Assembly: GCA_002426195.1 (NCBI GenBank) | Contig: DIOT01000042.1 | Span: forward strand, 9,453-17,456 | DNA from: Bacteroidales bacterium UBA5507 | GTDB taxonomy: Bacteria > Bacteroidota > Bacteroidia > Bacteroidales > Lentimicrobiaceae | Direction: 5' to 3' | DNA: 8,004 bases | In this document: positions 1 to 5,815 of the stretch, in pieces | Layout of the letters: every line of letters begins with the position of its first letter | Numbering within the stretch: position 1 is the first letter of the stretch | Made by a program: the position numbers and the translations under genes | The notes under the pieces: model-generated | The model's input: the letters and a program-made list of their open reading frames with translations, nothing else | Databases searched by the model: none | Told to the model about the DNA's origin: nothing

Positions 1-49
1 GACCCTCTGATTAACAGTCAGATGCTCTAACCAACTGAGCTAAGGAGGA
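1..49 (-). tRNA. tRNA-Asn(GUU), 5' part, cut by the window edge
   Basis: Read on the minus strand, the acceptor 5' half is TCCTCCT (49-43), followed by TA. The D arm has stem GCTC/GAGC. The anticodon stem is TCTGA/TCAGA (18-22 with 6-10), enclosing the loop CTGTTAA at 17-11. The anticodon at 15-13 is GTT, which decodes Asn. The variable loop begins at GGGTC and the window ends there, so the T arm, the 3' acceptor half and any encoded CCA are outside. Everything visible pairs normally, so this is probably an intact gene cut only by the window boundary. Confidence 0.95.
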
Positions 50-73
50 GTGTTATTCCCTCAAAAGGGACTG

Positions 74-103
74 CAAAATTAATGGTTTATTCTAAATAAA
101 CAA
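74..103 (-). promoter_or_regulatory. Bacteroidota-type promoter of tRNA-Asn
   Basis: On the minus strand there is TTG at 103-101, then 19 bases, then TAATTTTG at 81-74. This matches the Bacteroidota sigma consensus (TTG/TTTG, about 19 bases, TAnnTTTG). The expected transcription start is near 67-70, giving a leader of about 20 bases before the mature tRNA 5' end at 49. The leader region contains a small hairpin, TCCCT/AGGGA with a four-base loop (57-70). The match is read from sequence; the start site is inferred. Confidence 0.75.
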
Positions 104-241
104 GGGCTGACTAAAATTTTCCAGAAAATTTTTCACCTCTCAGGTTTTCTTTTCACTATTCGCATTCCTGGAAGGCCCAACCTCCCTTAAAAGGGTTTCT
201 TTTCCACTTAAGGATAATTGCTCTAAATAGTCAGGTACGAA

Positions 242-352
242 ATGCAGATCCTGCAGCTCATATTTCTAGTCTTACTTTCGCTTAAAACAATAGCATTTCT
301 TTTATTTGCGGGATATTTATTCACTGGTTGGAACCGGTATTTGATTGAGTGA
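242..352 (+). CDS. possible 36-aa hydrophobic peptide (doubtful)
   Basis: An ATG at 242 opens a 36-codon frame ending in TGA at 350-352, 21 bases before the next gene. The peptide starts MQILQLIFLVLL, is strongly hydrophobic through its middle and ends with an aromatic/charged stretch (GWNRYLIE), as a one-pass membrane peptide would. An in-frame stop at 224 limits any upstream extension. There is no Shine-Dalgarno sequence and no exact TAnnTTTG element before it. The region is T-rich, which by itself yields Phe/Leu-rich chance frames, and the end of this frame overlaps the candidate promoter of the TPR gene. It may be a chance frame; no function is proposed. Confidence 0.22.
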   Translation: MQILQLIFLVLLSLKTIAFLLFAGYLFTGWNRYLIE

Positions 353-369
353 TAAAAATCTTACTTTTG
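340..369 (+). promoter_or_regulatory. candidate promoter of the TPR/HTH gene
   Basis: TTTG at 340-343, an 18-base spacer and TACTTTTG at 362-369 fit the Bacteroidota promoter consensus, with an exact TAnnTTTG. The -7 element ends only four bases before the ATG at 374, so a start at the usual distance would fall on or next to the start codon. The transcript would then be leaderless or nearly so. If such mRNAs are not used here, the true promoter lies further upstream and this match is chance. Confidence 0.45.
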
Positions 370-373
370 TTAC

Positions 374-1795
374 ATGATCAGACTCTTCTTAACACTGTCC
401 TTACTATTTCTGAACATCTCATTTTTATCTTCACAGGAGAGTGATGCTCAGGATAATTTGCTTCGCAGGGCAAACGAAAACTACAGTCTGGTATTTAAGA
501 ATCCCGACGAAGCTTTTCGGGTATCGAAAGATATTTTAAAGGAAGCGCGAAGAGAAAATAACCAGGAGGCTGAATTGTGCGCCATCTCCACCCAGTGTGT
601 CTACTTCGAATCGAAGAATAATTTTGAGGATTTAATGAATTCAGCCAAATTACTTTACAAGAAGGCTGAAGCATATCAGAATCCGGAATATCAGACTTCT
701 GCAAAAATTGATCTTTTTAATGCCTACGCTTTCAATGGTTTGCACGACAAAGCATTTGAAGAACTGAAACAGGCTGAAAGAATTATCAATAAAGTCAATA
801 ACAAGGATATAGTTACCACTCTTACAAAAGTGAATCTTTATGTTGCATTCTCCAATTATTACCTGCTACAAAAGGATTACTACAATCAACTCAAATATGT
901 GAAACTCAGCGCTGTTGAGTACGAAAAGTTTACTGATCCAAAGTATCGTGACAGGTTTCGCTATATCGACTATTCCAATAGGAGTAGGGTTTTTGCTGAT
1001 TTGAAGATGGTGGATTCGGCCGAGTATTATGCCAAGTTATCCCTTCTCAAGGAGAATGAATTCGGTCGGGATGATATACAATTCTCTAATTATCTGGTAC
1101 TTGGAAGGGTTGCCATTGAAAAGGGAAACTATAATGAGGCTATTGGCTACCTTAAGGAAGCCGAGAAAATTGACAGTTACAAGAATCACCTGAACCTTCT
1201 GACTCTCTATGATAATGTAATTTATGCCTACACAATGCTTAATGAGAGCGAAAGTATGCGTAATTATGAAGCAAAGCGTGACTCTCTTAAGCTAAGCATC
1301 AGTGAAAATCAGAATAAGTCGCTTCATAGCCTTATAAATGAGATGGGAAGTGACAGTACTAATAATTACCTGATTTTTACTATTTTGGGTCTCCTTTTTT
1401 TGATTGCCGGAGTCTTTTTCTTCATCCGAAAGAACAAAATCATCAATAGCCAGGAAAAAGCAAGTAGTGAATATTTGAAAGATAATTATCAGAATAAAAG
1501 CGGTGAAGATTATTCAAGGCTTCTCGAAATGCTCAAAAAGAATGACCCTGCTTTTATTACTTACTTTTCGGAGGTATTCCCACACTTTACACCAAAATTG
1601 TTAAAAATCAATCCGAACCTGAATCAGGCAGATATCGAATTCTGTGCATTACTCAAGCTAAATATCCCCACCAATGACATTGCCAGATTCCAGTTTATTA
1701 CACTCAAATCTGTTCAGAATAAAAAGTACTACATCAGGAAAAAACTCAACATCCCTAAAGGAATTGACATTTACAATTGGTTTAGCCTGCTTTAA
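374..1795 (+). CDS. TPR-repeat membrane protein with C-terminal HTH-like domain (putative regulator)
   Basis: This 473-aa protein begins with a signal sequence (MIRLFLTLSLLFLNISFLSS). Residues about 25-320 are alpha-helical with TPR-like spacing, for example the segment with GNYNEAIGYLKEAEKI. A single transmembrane helix spans about 332-351, followed by the positive RKNK. The C-terminal part (355-473) would be cytoplasmic. Residues about 420-465 (from DIEFCALLKLN to YYIRKKLNIP) resemble the LuxR/GerE-like HTH tail found on many Bacteroidota TPR proteins, though the recognition-helix region (RFQFITLKSVQNKKYY) looks divergent. By architecture it would sense something outside the inner membrane through the TPR part and act on DNA through the HTH; this is inference. 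ATG 374 is preferred because it opens the signal sequence. No partner kinase or regulator is nearby. The downstream propeller gene follows after 123 bases on the same strand. Confidence 0.85.
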   Translation: MIRLFLTLSLLFLNISFLSSQESDAQDNLLRRANENYSLVFKNPDEAFRVSKDILKEARRENNQEAELCAISTQCVYFESKNNFEDLMNSAKLLYKKAEAYQNPEYQTSAKIDLFNAYAFNGLHDKAFEELKQAERIINKVNNKDIVTTLTKVNLYVAFSNYYLLQKDYYNQLKYVKLSAVEYEKFTDPKYRDRFRYIDYSNRSRVFADLKMVDSAEYYAKLSLLKENEFGRDDIQFSNYLVLGRVAIEKGNYNEAIGYLKEAEKIDSYKNHLNLLTLYDNVIYAYTMLNESESMRNYEAKRDSLKLSISENQNKSLHSLINEMGSDSTNNYLIFTILGLLFLIAGVFFFIRKNKIINSQEKASSEYLKDNYQNKSGEDYSRLLEMLKKNDPAFITYFSEVFPHFTPKLLKINPNLNQADIEFCALLKLNIPTNDIARFQFITLKSVQNKKYYIRKKLNIPKGIDIYNWFSLL

Positions 1796-1875
1796 GTAGA
1801 TTTGAGGTATGTTTTTCGCTCAATTGTAAGGAGAATAGGGGAAGGTGTAATTACTTTTTTTGTGGTGAGGGGTTA

Positions 1876-1883
1876 TATTTTTG
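1876..1883 (+). promoter_or_regulatory. candidate -7 element of the T9SS propeller gene
   Basis: TATTTTTG is an exact TAnnTTTG match 35 bases before the ATG at 1919, which would leave a leader of about 30 bases. The -33 side is poor: the nearest upstream TTTG (1859-1862) is only 13 bases away. No hairpin terminator was seen between the preceding stop codon and this point, so read-through from the TPR gene is also possible. Confidence 0.35.
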
Positions 1884-1918
1884 TACTATATCTAATTCTC
1901 TCAAAAAAATTCCTCATT

Positions 1919-3979
1919 ATGAAAAAATTACTTTCTTTAATTGAAGTCTGTATAATCATTTTGCTGTACTCAGGAACAGCAAGTGCTCAATGGATTCAGA
2001 CCAACGGTCCAAATGGAGGTACTGTGAATTGTTTAGCAACTAATGGTACAGATGTTTTTGCCGGCACTTATGGCGGTGTTTATATCTTATCTGATGATAG
2101 TGAAAACTGGATGCCGGTAAATACAGGATTAACTAACCTTTACGTATATTCTTTTATTGCTGTCGGCGATGATCTTTATGCTGGTACAGGAAGTGGTGTT
2201 TTCAGATCAACAGACAACGGGGATACATGGACTGCTGCAAGCTCCGGTTTCCCTGATTATACAAGTGTTATTTCTTTTGCAACCATAGGTTCTAACCTAT
2301 TCGCAGGAACATATTCGGGAGTATTCCTCTCAACCGACAACGGAGGCAGCTGGACATCAGTTAGCACAGGCCTTACTAATACTGCTATAAGATCAATGGT
2401 TGCTATTGGTGACAATCTATTTGCAGGAACCTACGACGGACTCTTTCTGTCTACAAACAACGGAACCAGCTGGAGTAATGTAAGTGATGGACTTTCAAGT
2501 ACTTCGGTAAGTTCGATGGTAGTATCCGGTACTGAACTATTTGCCGGTACATCAGCCGGAGTTTTTGTTTCTACAGATTTAGGCACTAACTGGACTGAAA
2601 TTAATTCAGGCTTGACTTTTACTGATGTACAGGAGCTCGCGTTTGTTGGGTCAAACCTTTTTGCAGGAACTTATGGAGGCGGAGTCTTTCTGTTACCTGA
2701 AGGCGGTACGGACTGGACAGCAATCAACACTGGAATTGGTAGCAGAGAAGTTGTGTCATTTGGTGTTAAAGGATCCGAAATCTGGGCCGGCACTTTTGGA
2801 GCAGGCATTTATAAGTCCTCTGATTTGTCAAGCTGGACAGATGCAAATGAAGGTCTTGCTACCACTATCATCCCCGCTCTTGCTGTTTCAGGTGACAATC
2901 TTTATGCCGGAACATTCGCAGGCGTTTTCCGCACATCAGATAATGGCACAAACTGGACAAAGATCAACAATGGATTAAATCATGTCGACATATATGCGCT
3001 TGCAATTGCGGAACCTAATCTCTTCGCAGGGTCATATATGGGAGGCGTTTATCGTTCAACAGATAACGGTGAAAACTGGACACAGGTAAACAATGGACTG
3101 GGATCAACAAGCATTTATGCTCTTGCTATCAGAGGTGAATATGTTTTCGCCGGTACTTTCGGAGGTGGTGTATTCCGGTCATCCGATAATGGCAACACCT
3201 GGTCATCTGCAAATAACGGCATTACCAACAATCTTGTTGGTGCAATGGTAGTTTCCGGTAAAAATATTTACGTTGGTACATATGGTGGAAAGGTATTCCA
3301 TTCAACTGATGATGGTGAGAACTGGGCTGAAATAAGCAATGGTATTCCGGGAAGTGCAAACATTTCAGCATTGACTGTCTCCGGCACAAATATTTATGCA
3401 GGTTCAGGCGAAGGAGTATTCCTCTCAACCGATAATGGTGAGAACTGGACATTAGTAAATAATGGTCTCACAAATCCGTCAATTCGTGGTCTTGCTGCTA
3501 CCGACAATGCGGTATTTGCGGGTTCCTATGGCGGTGGTGTTTATTTGTCAACAGATGACGGAGCAACATGGACTGACATCAATACCGGTTTAGGCAATCC
3601 ATTAATTGGTTCTCTGATAGTATCAGGAACTGATGTCATTGCCGGTACCGATTCAGGTGGAGCATGGAGGCGTCCTTTATCGGAAGTCGTTTCTGCAAGC
3701 TCAATCATTGCTTCAGGCGATATGGTTCTTCATCAGAATAATCCAAATCCGTTTACATCAACAACCCGCATAAAGTTTGAGATTTCCAATACCAGAGACG
3801 TGAAACTTTCAGTCTGTAATATGTTGGGGCATGAAGTCGCCACACTTATCAACGGACAAGTTAAATCAGGTTTAAACGAAGTAGTATTTGATGCATCAAA
3901 TATTCCCGGCGGCACATACTTCTATAAATTATATTCCGGCAACCAGGTCGTGACAGGAAAAATGATTCTAATTAAGTAA
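1919..3979 (+). CDS. secreted beta-propeller repeat protein with T9SS type A sorting domain
   Basis: The chosen start is ATG 1919 (686 aa), because it opens a clear signal peptide (MKKLLSLIEVCIIILLYS, cleavage likely after TASA at residue 23). A TTG 39 codons upstream is in frame but would bury that signal. Residues about 42-590 are 13 full repeats and one partial repeat of about 41 residues. The pattern is G-x-(N/D)-L-(F/Y)-A-G-T-x-G-G-V-(F/Y)-x-S-T-D-N-G-x-x-W-T, then a V-N-N-G-L-like turn, as in BNR/sialidase-like and photosystem-stability-factor-like propellers. Fourteen blades would suit two seven-bladed propellers (inference). Residues about 604-686, from NNPNPF through LGHEVATL and GTYFYKLYSG to KMILIK, are a type IX secretion C-terminal sorting domain. 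The protein should therefore cross the outer membrane and be attached to the surface or released. No glycosidase or protease catalytic domain is visible, so a binding or adhesive role is as likely as an enzymatic one. Confidence 0.9.
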   Translation: MKKLLSLIEVCIIILLYSGTASAQWIQTNGPNGGTVNCLATNGTDVFAGTYGGVYILSDDSENWMPVNTGLTNLYVYSFIAVGDDLYAGTGSGVFRSTDNGDTWTAASSGFPDYTSVISFATIGSNLFAGTYSGVFLSTDNGGSWTSVSTGLTNTAIRSMVAIGDNLFAGTYDGLFLSTNNGTSWSNVSDGLSSTSVSSMVVSGTELFAGTSAGVFVSTDLGTNWTEINSGLTFTDVQELAFVGSNLFAGTYGGGVFLLPEGGTDWTAINTGIGSREVVSFGVKGSEIWAGTFGAGIYKSSDLSSWTDANEGLATTIIPALAVSGDNLYAGTFAGVFRTSDNGTNWTKINNGLNHVDIYALAIAEPNLFAGSYMGGVYRSTDNGENWTQVNNGLGSTSIYALAIRGEYVFAGTFGGGVFRSSDNGNTWSSANNGITNNLVGAMVVSGKNIYVGTYGGKVFHSTDDGENWAEISNGIPGSANISALTVSGTNIYAGSGEGVFLSTDNGENWTLVNNGLTNPSIRGLAATDNAVFAGSYGGGVYLSTDDGATWTDINTGLGNPLIGSLIVSGTDVIAGTDSGGAWRRPLSEVVSASSIIASGDMVLHQNNPNPFTSTTRIKFEISNTRDVKLSVCNMLGHEVATLINGQVKSGLNEVVFDASNIPGGTYFYKLYSGNQVVTGKMILIK

Positions 3980-4012
3980 GCATTAAGCGCATTTTTTTAG
4001 AATGCTGGGAAG

Positions 4013-4047
4013 AGAGGAAAGCAATTGCTTTCCTCTTTATTTTTTTT
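4013..4047 (+). terminator. strong intrinsic terminator of the propeller gene
   Basis: A perfect 10-bp stem, AGAGGAAAGC (4013-4022) with GCTTTCCTCT (4027-4036), encloses the loop AATT. A T-rich tail with one A interruption follows (4037-4047). It lies 33 bases after the propeller stop codon. On the minus strand the same hairpin is not followed by a T run, so it should act mainly on plus-strand transcripts, between the two convergent genes. Confidence 0.9.
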
Positions 4048-4072
4048 ACCAATAGACGATAAGAAAATTTAG

Positions 4073-4894
4073 CTATTCGATGTGAAACAGCTCGGACCTT
4101 TCTCCCCTGGCAAGTGCCCTGACAATAGTACCGTTAAGCTGGATGCCTTTACTTTGAAAAGCTTCATGTAGTGTTTCAAGTGCACGATCGGGCGTATTAT
4201 TTTCTGCGCTTAAGTGTCCGAGTATTATGTGGGTGATTTCTTTCCGGAAGTTATCGGCAAGGAATACAGCTGTGTGCTTGTTGCAAAGATGTCCTGTAGG
4301 ACCGTGAATCCTGTCTTTCAGATGTTGAGGGTAACTGCCGAATAACAACATATTCTCATCGTAGTTTGATTCAATCACCATCGCATCGCATTTCCGCAGA
4401 TACGGAGCCACATTGTCACAAATATACCCAAGGTCAGTGGCTATGGTAATACTCTTCACATTGTCGCTTATATGATAACCAACCGAACCATGGGCATCGT
4501 GTGATGTAGGGAACGCTTCAATGGCGAACCCACCTGCCAGATATCGCCTGAAGGGTCTGATTTCATGATACATCGACTGATCAACGTCAAATGTCTTATG
4601 GTTTCTAAGAATTCCTTTCCAGGTGCCATCAGTACAGTACACCGGTATTTGGTGCTTTTTTGTAAGCCTGGTGAGTGCACCTATATGATCTATATGGTCA
4701 TGCGTGATGAAAATAGCTTTAATACGATCAATACCGCCACCGATTTCTTCGAGCGATTTCCTGATACGTCGTGTGCTGATTCCTGCGTCAATGAGAATTC
4801 CTTCTTCACCGTTTCCAACGTAATGACAATTACCACTGCTGCCACTGGCAAGTGTGCAGAATTCAAAAGGATGAGAGAAAAGTGTAGCCGGCAT
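4073..4894 (-). CDS. MBL-fold metallo-hydrolase, YycJ/WalJ type
   Basis: This 273-aa protein has the full metallo-beta-lactamase-fold metal site. H65, H67, D69 and H70 sit in THDHIDH; H132 or H135 lies in SHDAHG; D154 is in ATDLG; H227 is in LGHLS. The N-terminal FCTLASGSSGNC (12-23) and the ESNYDENML segment (175-183) are typical of the YycJ/WalJ branch. In Firmicutes members of this family are encoded beside WalRK and a nuclease role has been suggested; in Bacteroidota it is usually a stand-alone cytoplasmic gene of unproven substrate. There is no signal peptide. ATG 4894 gives a family-typical length, with the conserved core starting about ten residues in. The cytochrome gene lies 92 bases upstream on the same strand; I found no convincing promoter in that gap, so co-transcription is possible. 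The family assignment is firm and the substrate unknown. Confidence 0.9.
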   Translation of the reverse strand: MPATLFSHPFEFCTLASGSSGNCHYVGNGEEGILIDAGISTRRIRKSLEEIGGGIDRIKAIFITHDHIDHIGALTRLTKKHQIPVYCTDGTWKGILRNHKTFDVDQSMYHEIRPFRRYLAGGFAIEAFPTSHDAHGSVGYHISDNVKSITIATDLGYICDNVAPYLRKCDAMVIESNYDENMLLFGSYPQHLKDRIHGPTGHLCNKHTAVFLADNFRKEITHIILGHLSAENNTPDRALETLHEAFQSKGIQLNGTIVRALARGERSELFHIE

Positions 4895-4986
4895 TAGAAT
4901 AATAACAATTAACGGTAAAATTACGCAAAAATCACAATCACCTGATTTCCAAAAATTCTTAGAACATTCACCAGGCTTTCAATAAG

Positions 4987-5580
4987 TTACATTTCATCCG
5001 GTGGAATAGGAGGTGGTACCAGATTCCTGACAGGTTTCGTGCTTTTCAGGTATCTGAACATTGCCTTCAGATCCTCATCCTTCGCATTCACAAAATTGAA
5101 CCATGGCATTGGTGGAAGCAGCATACGTGAATTTTCGAGTCCTTTGTATTTTCCCTGTTTCATGGCTCTCATGAATTGCTCTTCAGTCCATGTGCCTATG
5201 CCTGTTGCATCGGAAGTAATGTTAGCAGCAAATGAAACACCCCATGGTCCGGCATATTGAGTTAGGTCGGGATGCATCAAAACCCAGTTGTCCTTCAGAG
5301 CCCCCTTATTCGGTTTCATCATTTCAGAACCTTCCTGAAATCCCGAAAGGGCAGTCTCTTCAATTATTTCAAGAATCCCATTTTCGGTCATGCGCTTTGG
5401 GGAATGGCAATCGTGACAACCTGAAATCATGACAAGATATTTGCCTTTTTCTATCAGTTCCTGGTCAGTTAGTTCTACTTTCTCATTTTGAGTTGTAGCG
5501 GCTTTGTCGTTTCTGTCAGTGCAATAACTCAGGGCAAAAAAGACCGCCAAAATTGACACCAACGTTATAATTTGCTTCAT
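4987..5580 (-). CDS. lipoprotein c-type cytochrome (single heme)
   Basis: This 197-aa protein has a hydrophobic signal sequence (residues 1-19) ending in a lipobox-like LSYC, with C20 as the likely lipidated cysteine. Tyr at -1 is unusual, so plain cleavage or anchoring cannot be excluded. A low-complexity linker (21-38) precedes the cytochrome domain. The only heme-attachment motif is CHDCH (55-59). The likely sixth ligand is M158 in LLPPMPWF, followed by the terminal helix DEDLKAMFRYLKS (168-180). Conserved-looking segments between them include GPWGVSFAANIT (111-122) and TWTEEQF (130-136). It should carry electrons on the periplasmic side of a membrane; the redox partner is not in the window. 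It is transcribed away from ispG and is followed by the MBL hydrolase gene. Confidence 0.87.
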   Translation of the reverse strand: MKQIITLVSILAVFFALSYCTDRNDKAATTQNEKVELTDQELIEKGKYLVMISGCHDCHSPKRMTENGILEIIEETALSGFQEGSEMMKPNKGALKDNWVLMHPDLTQYAGPWGVSFAANITSDATGIGTWTEEQFMRAMKQGKYKGLENSRMLLPPMPWFNFVNAKDEDLKAMFRYLKSTKPVRNLVPPPIPPDEM

Positions 5581-5613
5581 AGTAGTGTGTGTTGTGAGTG
5601 AACGATTTGAAGA

Positions 5614-5697
5614 ATTAATGAATTTGATGCATCTTTTTTTGAACGATATTTAAATGGAACGGAAGTATTTTGATATTGTTCAATCGAATTCATTAAT
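5614..5697. repeat. long imperfect inverted repeat in the divergent cytochrome/ispG intergenic region
   Basis: The outer arms ATTAATGAATTTGAT (5614-5628) and ATCGAATTCATTAAT (5683-5697) are complementary at 14 of 15 positions. Inner arms 5641-5655 and 5667-5681 add about 12 of 15 matches. The right arm is almost continuous, while the left has a 12-base bulge (5629-5640, including a T run). The apex is about 5656-5666. The structure lies between the cytochrome start (5580) and the ispG start (5816), and could be an operator, an RNA structure in the cytochrome leader, or an AT-rich coincidence. Confidence 0.5.
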
Positions 5698-5803
5698 CCT
5701 GAACAAGTTAATTGACCGGGATTTGATTAATTAAGCCGGGTCTAATTATTCAGAGCACTCAAAGGATTTGATAATTACCGGAACTAAACCTGTTGGAAAC
5801 TAT

Positions 5804-5811
5804 TATTTTTG
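5804..5811 (+). promoter_or_regulatory. candidate -7 element of ispG
   Basis: TATTTTTG is an exact TAnnTTTG match ending four bases before the ispG ATG at 5816. No TTG is found at the proper 19-base distance upstream, so support is weak. If real, the ispG transcript would have almost no leader. Confidence 0.3.
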
Positions 5812-5815
5812 TAAG

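Noticed and set aside
181..200. Small hairpin CCCT/AGGG followed by a T-rich run, considered as a terminator
   Set aside because: A 4-bp stem is too short, and no plus-strand gene ends before it in the window.
1802..1918. N-terminal extension of the propeller protein from a TTG codon
   Set aside because: It would place 39 residues before a textbook signal peptide, and a candidate -7 element lies inside it.
2041..3690. DNA-level tandem repeat in the propeller gene
   Set aside because: The periodicity of about 123 bases is due to protein blades that have mostly diverged at the nucleotide level; it is a normal repeat protein.
5654..5734. 26-codon plus-strand frame in the divergent intergenic region (MERKYFDIV...)
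   Set aside because: It is short, lies inside the inverted repeat, and has no start signals or extension; I could not connect it to a gene remnant.
5768..5815. N-terminal extension of IspG from a TTG codon
   Set aside because: The 16 extra residues do not resemble IspG N-termini, and ATG 5816 fits the family start.
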